Assembly: GCA_041660815.1 (NCBI GenBank)
Contig: JBAZVN010000005.1
Span: 62,001 to 126,000 of the forward strand
Source of the DNA: PALSA-1006 sp041660815
GTDB lineage: Bacteria > Pseudomonadota > Gammaproteobacteria > Burkholderiales > Gallionellaceae
Direction: 5' to 3'
DNA length: 64,000 nt
Shown: piece after piece, positions 53,662 to 62,238 of the stretch
Layout: every line of letters begins with the position of its first letter
Position numbering within the stretch: the first letter of the stretch is position 1
Translations under genes and position numbers: made by a program
Notes under the pieces: model-generated
What the model was told of the DNA's origin: nothing
Databases searched by the model: none
What the model saw: the letters and a program-made list of their open reading frames with translations, nothing else

Positions 53662-55254
53662 ATGAATCTCACTATCAAAGCAAGACTGTTATTCAACATG
53701 ATCGCGGCACTGGCCGGAATCGGTTTGCTGATCACCGTTTCGACCATCGGCATGAGCCGGCTGGCCGAGTTGCAGGATGAGGGCAACCAGCGCGCGGTCG
53801 ACGCCATGCTGGCCAAGGACGGCGCGGCCATCGGCGCTTCGATGTACCAGATCGTCGCCGATGCGGTCATCAACCGCAATCTGGATGAAACCCGGACAGA
53901 CTGGGATGCGGCAAAACAGGAGAGCCTGGACATCGTCAAACAGATACAGGCAAAGGCGGACACCGGAGAAGAAAAGCAATGGGCTGCGGATGCTGACCAT
54001 GCATTGCAGGTATTCATCGGCCTGTTCGAGAGTCGCATGTTGCCGGTGCTCAAGGAAAACGGCAACGAGTCGCAGATCAGGGAGGTCGACGCTCTGCTGG
54101 ACGAGCAGGCCGCGAAATTGTCCGAGTCTATGCAGAAATATATGAAGTCGTTGCAGGCCGAGGCCAAGGAGGCCGACGAGCTGTTCGACATCGCAGGCGA
54201 CAGGACGATCACCCAGGGCTTGGCAATAGGCGGTGTGTTGCTGGTGCTGCTGGCTGGATTCTCATACTGGATACAGATCAGCATCACACGCCCGTTGAAC
54301 CAGGCGGTGGGTATTGCCAACGCGCTGGCCGAAGGCGATCTGACACTGAAGATAACCGTGACGAGCAATGACGAGACCGGACAGTTGCTGGCCGCAATGC
54401 GGGCGATGGCCGAAAAATTGTCGCAGGTGATAGGCGAGGTGCGGGGCTCGGCTGACGCGTTGTCCAGCGCCTCGGAAGAAGTTTCAGCGACCGCGCAAGG
54501 CATGAGTCAGGCCACTAGCGAGCAGGCCGCCAGCGTGGAAGAGACCGGCGCCTCGATCGAACAGATGAGCGCATCTATCAACCAGAACGCGGAGAACGCG
54601 CGGGTCACCAACAGCATGGCGGAGTCTGCCTCCAGACAGGCCAACGAAGGCGGTCTGGCGGTGAAGGAAACCGTGGTTGCGATGAAGAGCATCGCCGGCA
54701 AAATCGGCATCATCGACGATATTGCCTATCAAACCAACCTGCTGGCCTTAAATGCGGCCATCGAAGCTGCGCGCGCCGGAGAACACGGCAAGGGCTTCGC
54801 CGTGGTCGCCGCCGAAGTGCGCAAGCTGGCCGAACGTTCGCAGGTTGCTGCGCAGGAAATCGGCGAACTCGCCGGAGGCTCGGTCGAGAAGGCCGAGACA
54901 GCCGGCAAGTTGCTGGACGAAATGGTACCGGCGATCAACAAGACTTCCGACCTGGTGCAGGAAATCGCCGCCGCCTCGGAAGAGCAATCCGCCGGAGTCA
55001 GTCAGGTCAACACCGCGATGAATCAGCTCAACCAGATTACCCAGCAGAACGCATCGAGCAGCGAAGAACTCGCCGCGACCGCAGAAGAAATGAGCAGCCA
55101 AGCCACGCAACTGCAGAACCTGATGGGCTTTTTCAAGGTGGAAGCTGCGACAGGTGTCGCGCCAGCGGTGCATAAGGCGGCCGCCAGGAATCCGGCACCG
55201 AAGAACTTAGCACCCAAGCTGGCGCTGGCTGGCGGCGGCTTCGTCAAGTTTTGA
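53662..55254 (+). CDS. Methyl-accepting chemotaxis protein, four-helix-bundle sensor (second copy)
   Basis: A 530-residue receptor with helix 1 ~8-30, an acidic, mostly helical periplasmic sensor ~32-190, helix 2 ~192-212, HAMP and signalling domain. It ends in GGGFVKF like the 51295 copy, a possible CheR-docking tail. Its DNA looks richer in G and C than the neighbouring che genes, especially the sensory part, which hints at a different origin. AAGGAG precedes ATG 53662. The ligand is unknown. Confidence 0.94.
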   Translation: MNLTIKARLLFNMIAALAGIGLLITVSTIGMSRLAELQDEGNQRAVDAMLAKDGAAIGASMYQIVADAVINRNLDETRTDWDAAKQESLDIVKQIQAKADTGEEKQWAADADHALQVFIGLFESRMLPVLKENGNESQIREVDALLDEQAAKLSESMQKYMKSLQAEAKEADELFDIAGDRTITQGLAIGGVLLVLLAGFSYWIQISITRPLNQAVGIANALAEGDLTLKITVTSNDETGQLLAAMRAMAEKLSQVIGEVRGSADALSSASEEVSATAQGMSQATSEQAASVEETGASIEQMSASINQNAENARVTNSMAESASRQANEGGLAVKETVVAMKSIAGKIGIIDDIAYQTNLLALNAAIEAARAGEHGKGFAVVAAEVRKLAERSQVAAQEIGELAGGSVEKAETAGKLLDEMVPAINKTSDLVQEIAAASEEQSAGVSQVNTAMNQLNQITQQNASSSEELAATAEEMSSQATQLQNLMGFFKVEAATGVAPAVHKAAARNPAPKNLAPKLALAGGGFVKF

Positions 55255-55286
55255 CATGCGACGTGAACGATCAGGAGAACAGCGAA

Positions 55287-56804
55287 GTGCGCACAAATTT
55301 ACCCGTGACCAATATAGAGCGACATCTGGCGGATGGCGAATATATTGTTTCGAAAACCAACCTCAAGGGCCAGATCACCTATGTGAACAGTCCGTTTCTG
55401 GAGATCAGCGGATTCTCCGAAGCTGAATTGCTGGGCCAGCCGCACAACCTCGTACGCCATCCGGAGATGCCGCCAGCCGCTTATGCCGACTTGTGGCGCA
55501 CCCTGCAAGCCGGCAAGTCGTGGCGCGGCATTGTCAAGAATCGCTGCAAGAACGGGGATCATTATTGGGTTGAAGCCAACGTCAATCCGATCTGGGAAGG
55601 CGATCGCATCGTCGGCTATATGTCATTGCGAACCAAACCATTGCGCGCACAGGTAGATGAAGCTGAAACTCTCTATCGCCAGTTCAGCTCAGGCACAACG
55701 CTCGGGCTGACAGTGAAGGAGGGCGCGGTGGTTCGCAGCGGCCTGTCGGGTTGGCTGGGTCGGATACTCGACTTGAGCATCAGAGCACGCATATCCGCGG
55801 CCTGTGTGTTGCTGGTCGCGATCATGTTTGGTTTAGAAGCAGAAACCGATCAGCATATTCGTCGCACCTTGCTTAGCCTGGGATGTGCGGTGACGGGATT
55901 CGTATGGTGGCTACTGGTCTACAAAACATTGCGTCCGTTGGATAAAGTGGTGCGTTCATGTCAGATGGTCGCGTCAGGCGACTTGCGTTCGCACGGTGTA
56001 TCGGACTGGCGCAGCGAAACCGGTCGTTTAATGCACGCGATACACACAATGTCAGGCAATGTCGCGAGCATCGTCGCAGATGTACGCAATAACGCCGCCG
56101 CGCTTGCTTCGTCGTCTACCCAAGTGTCATCAACCGCTTTGTCCCTGAGTCAGGCGGCTTCCGAACAGGCGGCGAGCGTTGAACAGACCTCTGCCTCGGT
56201 CGAGCAGATGAGCGCCTCGATTAAGCAAAACACCGGAAACGCCAAGGTCACCGACGACATGGCTGCCCAAGCCTCCAAACAAGCCATCGAAGGCGGCGCA
56301 GCGGTCAAGCAGACCGTCGCCGCGATGAAACAGATCGCCGGCAAGATAGCCATCATCGACGACATTGCCTACCAGACCAACCTGCTGGCGTTAAACGCAG
56401 CCATCGAAGCGGCACGCGCCGGGGAACACGGCAAGGGTTTCGCCGTGGTCGCCGCCGCAGTGCGCAAGCTGGCAGAGCGTTCGCAGGTCGCTGCGCAGGA
56501 GATCAGCGAGTTGACGAGCGGCAGCGTGAGCAAAGCAGAGACTGCAGGCAAGCTGCTGGACGAAATGGTACCGGCGATCAACAAGACCTCCAATCTGGTG
56601 CAAGAAATCACCTCCGTTTCGGAACAGCAATCGACAGGTGTCGGCCAGATCAATACCGCAATGAATCAGCTCAATCGGGTCACCCAGCAGAATGCATCAA
56701 GCAGCGAACAGCTGGCCGCGACCGCAGAGGAAATGAGCAGCCAGGCCACGCAGTTGCAGAATCTGATGGGATTCTTCAGGGTGGCTGGAGTCCAGACTTC
56801 ATGA
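55287..56804 (+). CDS. Aer-like PAS-containing chemoreceptor
   Basis: A 505-residue receptor with an N-terminal PAS domain of the Aer type (MRTNLPVTNIERHL; LVRHPEMPPAAYADLW; NRCKNGDHYWVEANVNP), which usually binds FAD and senses redox or oxygen. One or two central hydrophobic segments (~165-215) replace a periplasmic domain, followed by HAMP-like sequence and the shared signalling domain. GTG 55287, with GGAG at good spacing, is the family start; a TTG at 55251 overlaps the previous gene. At the tip the conserved Glu (Tsr E402 equivalent) is Ala: GFAVVAAAVRKL. No docking tail is present. Confidence 0.92.
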   Translation: MRTNLPVTNIERHLADGEYIVSKTNLKGQITYVNSPFLEISGFSEAELLGQPHNLVRHPEMPPAAYADLWRTLQAGKSWRGIVKNRCKNGDHYWVEANVNPIWEGDRIVGYMSLRTKPLRAQVDEAETLYRQFSSGTTLGLTVKEGAVVRSGLSGWLGRILDLSIRARISAACVLLVAIMFGLEAETDQHIRRTLLSLGCAVTGFVWWLLVYKTLRPLDKVVRSCQMVASGDLRSHGVSDWRSETGRLMHAIHTMSGNVASIVADVRNNAAALASSSTQVSSTALSLSQAASEQAASVEQTSASVEQMSASIKQNTGNAKVTDDMAAQASKQAIEGGAAVKQTVAAMKQIAGKIAIIDDIAYQTNLLALNAAIEAARAGEHGKGFAVVAAAVRKLAERSQVAAQEISELTSGSVSKAETAGKLLDEMVPAINKTSNLVQEITSVSEQQSTGVGQINTAMNQLNRVTQQNASSSEQLAATAEEMSSQATQLQNLMGFFRVAGVQTS

Positions 56805-56884
56805 ACTGTTTTATGAAGAGAAATGCAGCAAGCAACCCGCACCCCAGGGTGCATTAAAACCACGTTAATTAAGGAGAATTAAAA

Positions 56885-57337
56885 ATGAAAAAGACCGTAT
56901 TTGCCCTCGCCGTTGCTATCGCCCTTCCCCTGTCCTCGTTCGCTGCGGACGATTATGCCGACCGCAATGATGCGGAGTCCATGGTCACCAAGGCCGCCAA
57001 GGCGGTTGCCGCCAACCGGGATGGCACGTTCAAGGAAATCACCGGCAAGAACAAAAAGTGGGTACTTCTGGATCTCTATCCTGTTGTCTACGACATGAAC
57101 GGCAAATGCCTGGCCCACGGCCAGAACGAAAAACAGGTGGGCAAGGATCTGATCGAACTGGCCGATGCCGACGGTAAGGAGTTTATCAAGGAGCGCGTCG
57201 AGCTCGCCCAAAGCAAGGGCAAGTTCTGGCAAGACTACAAGTTTACCGATCCGGTGACCAAGAAAATTCTGCCAAAGTCAGCCTATTGCGAGAAGTCCTC
57301 GGGCGTCATCGTGTGTGCCGGGGTATACAAGCGCTAA
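56885..57337 (+). CDS. Secreted single-Cache sensor protein
   Basis: A 150-residue protein with a signal peptide (MKKTVFALAVAIALPLSSFA) and one Cache domain (VLLDLYPVVYDMNGKCLAHG, GKDLIELADADGKEFIKE, GKFWQDYKFTDP). It has no membrane anchor or signalling domain and should be free in the periplasm. Cysteines near the C-terminus (AYCEKSSGVIVCAG) could form a disulfide. It lies between two MCP genes and may present a small ligand to one of them, as binding proteins do for Tar or Trg. AAGGAG precedes the ATG. Confidence 0.88.
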   Translation: MKKTVFALAVAIALPLSSFAADDYADRNDAESMVTKAAKAVAANRDGTFKEITGKNKKWVLLDLYPVVYDMNGKCLAHGQNEKQVGKDLIELADADGKEFIKERVELAQSKGKFWQDYKFTDPVTKKILPKSAYCEKSSGVIVCAGVYKR

Positions 57338-57355
57338 CACTCGCTGTAATCGTAG

Positions 57356-57472
57356 GGTGGGCACAGCCCACCGTGTCGGGCTGCACCCGCAAGGAGAACG
57401 CCGTGGCTGTAAGAGGCTAACGCCCCAACAACACACGCAAAGCCCGACATCCACGCGCGACCTGAGTCGCGC
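57356..57472. repeat. Nested palindromes upstream of an MCP gene
   Basis: Three inverted repeats fill this gap: ggtgggc-aca-gcccacc (57356-57372), tgtcgggct / agcccgaca (57374-57382 and 57441-57449) and gcgcgac-ctga-gtcgcgc (57455-57472). The gtagggtgggca core resembles dispersed repeats in many proteobacterial genomes. It could end transcription after the Cache gene or be a small mobile repeat. Confidence 0.55.
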
Positions 57473-57502
57473 ATCTGAAATAATTTGGAAGGAGTGATAA
57501 AA

Positions 57503-59041
57503 ATGGGAATCCGGCTGAAAGTTCTGTTGCCTTCGATTGTTGCGATCGTGCTGATGTTGATCCTCGGTGCGGTCAGTTATGCGGGTATCAAGACGATACA
57601 AAACGATCTGGACTATCTGGCTAATCAAAGCATGCGCAGCTTGACCGTCGCCAACGATGGACGGAATCATTTGCTGGAGGCCAATGTCGCGACATACCGG
57701 CTATTCTCATGGATGGCCAATTACGACGAGGCCCGCATCCACAAGGAAGCGGATGCCATCGCTGCCGATATAGATGCGGCTGAAAAGCACCTGAATATGC
57801 TGACTGAAGGCGATGCAGTGACGGAAGCGGACAAAAATGCGGCTGAAACCATCGGGGCGGCACTTTTGAAATACCGCAAGAACATCCTTCAGGCCATCGA
57901 AATGGCCGCATCCGACATTTCGCTGGGCTCGGGCATGATGCAATCGGCCAACAAGGGCTATCAGACTATCGCCGAGCAGCTGGATAGTCTGGTGGAAAAA
58001 AAGCAGAAGGAAGCTGACGATATGCTCTTGAGTGCGCACCGGAGTGCGACGACGACGATCATGGTCGCGCTATTCCTAGTCATCGCCGGTGCGGCCATCG
58101 CCTTTACGCTCTCGTGGCGGGCGACGGCTGGCATCATGAAGCAACTCGGCGGCGAGCCGGCTTATGCGGCCGAAGTGGTGTCAAAGATCGCCGACGGGGA
58201 TATGACACTGCAAATTTCGGTTCAGCCCGGCGATACCACCAGCATGCTCGCTGCGACCAGAGGCATGGTGGAAAAACTCTCGCAGATCATCAGCGAAGTG
58301 CGAGGCACGGCCGATTCATTGTCTAGCGCCTCCGAACAGGTGAATGCCACGGCACAGAGCATGAGCCAGGCTGCCAGCGAGCAAGCGGCGAGCGTGGAAC
58401 AGACCTCCGCCTCGGTTGAGCAGATGAGCGCCTCAATCAACCATAACACCGAAAACGCAAGAGTTACCGATGGCATGGCCACCCAGGCTTCCAAACAAGC
58501 CGTCGAAGGCGGCGAGGCGGTCAAGCAGACCGTCGCCGCGATGAAACAGATCGCCGGCAAAATCGGCATCATCGACGACATCGCCTATCAAACGAACCTG
58601 CTGGCCTTGAACGCGGCCATCGAAGCGGCGCGCGCCGGGGAGCACGGCAAGGGCTTCGCCGTGGTCGCCGCCGAAGTGCGCAAGCTGGCCGAGCGTTCGC
58701 AGGTCGCCGCTCAGGAAATCGGCAAATTGGCGAGCGGAAGCGTGAGCAAGGCGGAAGATGCAGGCAAACTGCTGGACGAAATGGTGCCGGCGATCAACAA
58801 AACTTCCGATCTGGTTCAGGAAATTACCGCCGCCTCGGATGAGCAATCCGTCGGTGTCGGCCAGGTTAACACCGCGATGAACCAACTCAATCAGGTCACC
58901 CAGCAGAACGCGTCCAGCAGCGAAGAGCTGGCTGCAACCGCCGAAGAAATGAGCAGTCAGGCAACGCAACTGCAAAAACTAATGAGCTTCTTTAAGGTGG
59001 ACGGAGGTGTAGCTGTAGTAGGTAATTTGGCTAAAGCGTAG
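57503..59041 (+). CDS. Methyl-accepting chemotaxis protein, four-helix-bundle sensor (third copy)
   Basis: A 512-residue receptor with helix 1 ~8-28, a helical periplasmic sensor ~30-185, helix 2 ~188-210, HAMP (QLGGEPAYAAEVVSKIADGD, shared with the 51295 copy) and the common signalling domain. The C-terminus (VVGNLAKA) lacks the GFVKF tail of two sister MCPs. ATG 57503 follows AAGGAG; a TTG at 57485 is less likely. It lies just after the secreted Cache protein, a possible partner. Confidence 0.94.
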   Translation: MGIRLKVLLPSIVAIVLMLILGAVSYAGIKTIQNDLDYLANQSMRSLTVANDGRNHLLEANVATYRLFSWMANYDEARIHKEADAIAADIDAAEKHLNMLTEGDAVTEADKNAAETIGAALLKYRKNILQAIEMAASDISLGSGMMQSANKGYQTIAEQLDSLVEKKQKEADDMLLSAHRSATTTIMVALFLVIAGAAIAFTLSWRATAGIMKQLGGEPAYAAEVVSKIADGDMTLQISVQPGDTTSMLAATRGMVEKLSQIISEVRGTADSLSSASEQVNATAQSMSQAASEQAASVEQTSASVEQMSASINHNTENARVTDGMATQASKQAVEGGEAVKQTVAAMKQIAGKIGIIDDIAYQTNLLALNAAIEAARAGEHGKGFAVVAAEVRKLAERSQVAAQEIGKLASGSVSKAEDAGKLLDEMVPAINKTSDLVQEITAASDEQSVGVGQVNTAMNQLNQVTQQNASSSEELAATAEEMSSQATQLQKLMSFFKVDGGVAVVGNLAKA

Positions 59042-59106
59042 TACTGAACGCGGGCACGAGAAATGTACCCAGCACCTTCCCGGAGCATTAATAAGGAGTT
59101 ATCAGC

Positions 59107-59259
59107 ATGAAATCATTGAATAAAAATGAGGAACTTTTAGCAAAATCCGGGGTGAAGCAAGGACAGCCCTGCTTTATTTTTGACCTGAAATGTCCGGGAA
59201 ACTGGTGTGGATGGTGGAAGTGGTGGACATTTTCACCGGCTTCAATTTCCAAGCATTAA
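59107..59259 (+). CDS. Trp/Cys-rich 50-residue micro-protein
   Basis: A short frame with an excellent ribosome site (AAGGAG, 7-8 bases before ATG 59107). The first ~20 residues are charged and leader-like (MKSLNKNEELLAKSGVKQGQ), the rest is dense in Trp and Cys: CPGNWCGWWKWWTF, with three Cys in total. It is followed 33 bp later by the PilZ-like gene. I recognise no family. A peptide precursor, a membrane-active or metal/haem-binding micro-protein, or a regulatory leader are all possible. Translation is inferred from the ribosome site and position. Confidence 0.6.
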   Translation: MKSLNKNEELLAKSGVKQGQPCFIFDLKCPGNWCGWWKWWTFSPASISKH

Positions 59260-59292
59260 AAATACCTGACAACTAAAACGAGACTTTTCAAA

Positions 59293-59625
59293 ATGCGCAA
59301 CTGGCGAGTATGGATAGAAACACATGATGGCAAGCAATATATGACCAGAGCACTCAATATTTCAAAGCAGCATGCCGTATTGCGCGGAGAACAGGTTTTA
59401 CCGGGAGGAATGCACTGTAATTTACATATTGTTATTCCCGCGTTGCACGAAAAACAGGGACCAACTATGGCAGCTATGCAAGCCGAAGTTGGGCAGGCAG
59501 TATTTACTTCAGCGGGTATTCGTCTTGATTTTAAAGTGACCTCGTTAAGTCTCGAGGCCCGTCAATTAATTGAGGCAATTGAAATTCAGGCCAATTCAAC
59601 CCCGCGTAGGAATTGTCCTAACTGA
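59293..59625 (+). CDS. Small protein, possibly divergent PilZ-like
   Basis: A 110-residue protein with no membrane segment. The segment MTRALNISKQHAVLRGE followed by LPGGMHCNLHIVIPAL resembles the beta-barrel part of PilZ c-di-GMP receptors (N-x-S ... G), but the N-terminal RxxxR and the full D/NxSxxG signature are not clear. It lies between the micro-ORF and cheR, and c-di-GMP proteins surround the cluster, which makes a PilZ-like role reasonable but unproven. A chemotaxis protein of unknown type is the alternative. Confidence 0.6.
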   Translation: MRNWRVWIETHDGKQYMTRALNISKQHAVLRGEQVLPGGMHCNLHIVIPALHEKQGPTMAAMQAEVGQAVFTSAGIRLDFKVTSLSLEARQLIEAIEIQANSTPRRNCPN

Positions 59626-59758
59626 AATCGAAGCAGTTTCCTAGACGAAGATTAAAGGTTAGCTGATATTTAAATATTGCCGTACCCCGCATGATGATGC
59701 CATCAAAAACTTGCCTGATCCGAACGGGCTAATTAATTGAACAATATTCAAATTACGA

Positions 59759-60637
59759 ATGGGAAAAAACATGCAAAACAGTATGGCCAGTACGCTGGCA
59801 ACTCAAAGACATAGCGATAATTCGCCCATCTTTAATGCTGTGTTACAGGATCAGGAGTTCGCACAATTTCGCGATTTAATTTTTCGTATTGCAGGCATCA
59901 GTATGTCTCCGGCGAAAAAACAACTGATCACCAGTCGTTTGGCAAAACGACTGAGACATCATAGCTTTTCCAACTATAGCGACTATTTTCGCCTGATTAC
60001 TTCACCGCAAGGCAAAGAAGAATTGCAGGTGGCCGTGGATTCACTGACCACCAATGAAACCCATTTTTTTCGCGAGCCGAAACATTTTGATTTTTTGCGC
60101 CAACGAATTATTCCCACGCGTAAGCCAGGGCGAAGCTTGCGCATCTGGAGTGCGGCATGTTCCAGCGGTGAAGAGCCTTACAGCATTGCAATGATGCTGG
60201 ATGAAATGTTGGGCAGCGAACCTTGGGAAATCGTGGCATCGGATATCAGCACACAAATTTTGGATAAAGCACGTAATGGCCTTTATCCTGCAGCGCGTAT
60301 TCCGGAAATTCCCAAAGCCTATTTGAATCGCTATTGCCTGAAAGGAGTGGGGGAACATGACGGCACCATGTTAATTGAACCGGCCTTGCGTGACCGGGTT
60401 AGTTTTGTGTTGCACAACTTGACTGAGATACCGGCCAAACTGGGTGAGTTTGATGTGATTTTTTTACGCAATGTGATGATTTATTTCGATCAGGATACCA
60501 AGCGAAAAGTGGTAGCACGACTACTGCCTCTGTTACGCCCCGGGGGGTATTTTTTAGTTGGCCACTCCGAAAGTCTGAATGGCGTAACCGAAGAAGTCAG
60601 GCTGGTAATGCCCGCCGTGTATCGCAAACCTGAATAA
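59759..60637 (+). CDS. cheR: Chemotaxis methyltransferase CheR
   Basis: A 292-residue SAM-dependent enzyme that methylates Glu residues on MCPs. It has the N-terminal helical domain (FRDLIFRIAGISMSPAKKQL), VDSLTTNETHFFRE, the SAM site RIWSAACSSGEEPYSIAM and DVIFLRNVMIYF. No strong ribosome site is seen; ATG 59759 or 59771 could serve. It heads the cheR-cheD-cheB adaptation group. Confidence 0.97.
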   Translation: MGKNMQNSMASTLATQRHSDNSPIFNAVLQDQEFAQFRDLIFRIAGISMSPAKKQLITSRLAKRLRHHSFSNYSDYFRLITSPQGKEELQVAVDSLTTNETHFFREPKHFDFLRQRIIPTRKPGRSLRIWSAACSSGEEPYSIAMMLDEMLGSEPWEIVASDISTQILDKARNGLYPAARIPEIPKAYLNRYCLKGVGEHDGTMLIEPALRDRVSFVLHNLTEIPAKLGEFDVIFLRNVMIYFDQDTKRKVVARLLPLLRPGGYFLVGHSESLNGVTEEVRLVMPAVYRKPE

Positions 60638-60645
60638 TCAATTTC

Positions 60646-61167
60646 ATGCAAAAACCGCCCCATACCATTGAGATTTTTTTGCAGCCGGGTGAAGTTTATT
60701 TCGGCGGACATGACACACGTATTCGCACGCTGTTGGGTTCGTGTGTGGCGGTAGTAATGTGGCACCCTGATTTGCTGGTAGGCGGAATGTGTCACTACAT
60801 GCTACCTACACAGGCACTAAAATCATCTGGCCGCCCAGATGGGCGCTATGCGGATGATGCAATAGAATCAATGAGTTATGAGATAAAAAATAGCGGCACT
60901 CAGGCCCATGAATATCAGGTTAAATTATTTGGTGGCGGGCATATGTTTTCTGGCAAACCAACGACTCAAGATGCAAATGTAGGCGAAAAAAATATTGAAG
61001 TAGCGCGCAGTTTAATAAAGCGGCATGGCTTTTCATCGTGCGCCGAACACTTGGGCGGCAACGGGCATCGCAATATATTTTTTGACATCTGGAGCGGACA
61101 TGTTTGGGTACGCCACCAACCGCCGCTAATCCGCAATAAAAAAAGTGAGTTGTTATGCACCCAATAA
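60646..61167 (+). CDS. cheD: Chemoreceptor glutamine deamidase CheD
   Basis: A 173-residue deamidase that converts Gln to Glu on MCPs. Catalytic residues are visible in TLLGSCVAVVMWHP (Cys) and GGMCHYMLP (His), with LFGGGHMF after them. It starts 8 bp after cheR and overlaps cheB by 13 bp. CheD often works with CheC, which is absent here. Confidence 0.97.
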   Translation: MQKPPHTIEIFLQPGEVYFGGHDTRIRTLLGSCVAVVMWHPDLLVGGMCHYMLPTQALKSSGRPDGRYADDAIESMSYEIKNSGTQAHEYQVKLFGGGHMFSGKPTTQDANVGEKNIEVARSLIKRHGFSSCAEHLGGNGHRNIFFDIWSGHVWVRHQPPLIRNKKSELLCTQ

Positions 61168-62219
61168 AAGTATTAATCGTCGATGATTCTGCCGTAGTTC
61201 GCCAAGTATTATCTGGCGCACTGGCAAATGATTCAGCTATCGAATTAATCGCTGCAGTTTCCGATCCGGTATTTGCGATGGAGCGCATGCGCACACACTG
61301 GCCCGATGTGATTGTGCTGGATGTTGAAATGCCGCGCATGGATGGCATTACTTTTCTAAAAAAAATTATGGCTGAGCGCCCAACCCCTGTTGTGATCTGC
61401 TCTACGCTGACCGAAAAAGGCGCGACAACAACCATGCAGGCGCTTGAATCGGGAGCCTTCAGCATCATCACCAAACCAAAAATGGGGCTGAAACGCTTTC
61501 TGGAGGATTCGTCGGATGATTTACTCAGCACCATCAAGGCGGCAGCACATGCCAATGCCCGCAAATTGATTCCGACAAAAACACTATCTGTCCCCCCGCC
61601 TAAACTATCTGCCGATGCGATTCTGTCTGCGGCTACCCATGCTATGGCTGAAACAACCGACCGCGTGGTGGCAATTGGCACCTCTACCGGGGGCACACAA
61701 GCTCTGGAGACAGTGCTCACCGCACTGCCACAGGTATGTCCGGGTATTGTCATCGTGCAACATATGCCGGAAAAATTTACCGGTGCCTTTGCAGCGCGTC
61801 TTAACAGTCTGTGCCGAATTGAAGTGCGCGAAGCCAAGGGCGGTGATCGGGTATTGCCCGGACTGGCTCTGATTGCTCCGGGTGGCCGACATATGCTGTT
61901 AAAACGCAACGGTGCGCAATATCACGTTGATATCGTAGATGGTCCACCGGTAAGCCGTCACCGTCCATCGGTGGATGTATTGTTTCGTTCTGTCGCCAAA
62001 TGTGCGGCAAAAAATGCGCTGGGAATTATTATGACTGGCATGGGCGATGACGGTGCATCCGGATTATTGGAAATGCATGGTGAGGGTGCGTTTACCATCG
62101 CACAGGATGAACAATCTTGTGTGGTTTACGGTATGCCCAGGGAAGCCGTAAAGCGCGGGGCAGTTAATAAAATCTTGCCACTCACCGCCATCCCAGCTGC
62201 TATTGCCGGATTTAGTTAA
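61155..62219 (+). CDS. cheB: Chemotaxis methylesterase CheB
   Basis: A 354-residue response regulator that removes methyl groups from MCPs. The receiver has the phospho-acceptor D56 (VIVLDVEMPRMDG). The esterase domain shows the catalytic Ser in IGTSTGGTQALE, His in VQHMPEKFTGAFAARL and Asp in IMTGMGDDGASG. Phosphorylation by CheA should activate it. It overlaps cheD by 13 bp. Confidence 0.97.
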   Translation: MHPIKVLIVDDSAVVRQVLSGALANDSAIELIAAVSDPVFAMERMRTHWPDVIVLDVEMPRMDGITFLKKIMAERPTPVVICSTLTEKGATTTMQALESGAFSIITKPKMGLKRFLEDSSDDLLSTIKAAAHANARKLIPTKTLSVPPPKLSADAILSAATHAMAETTDRVVAIGTSTGGTQALETVLTALPQVCPGIVIVQHMPEKFTGAFAARLNSLCRIEVREAKGGDRVLPGLALIAPGGRHMLLKRNGAQYHVDIVDGPPVSRHRPSVDVLFRSVAKCAAKNALGIIMTGMGDDGASGLLEMHGEGAFTIAQDEQSCVVYGMPREAVKRGAVNKILPLTAIPAAIAGFS

Positions 62220-62238
62220 TAAGTCAGGGAGAAAAATC

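Noticed and set aside
53643..54503. 286-codon minus-strand frame
   Set aside because: Ser/Ala-rich shadow of the MCP at 53662; similar shadows recur antisense to every MCP signalling domain.
59607..59620. Second site of the TGTAGGAA-type palindrome
   Set aside because: Only 5-bp arms with a different spacer, inside the end of a coding region; probably chance.
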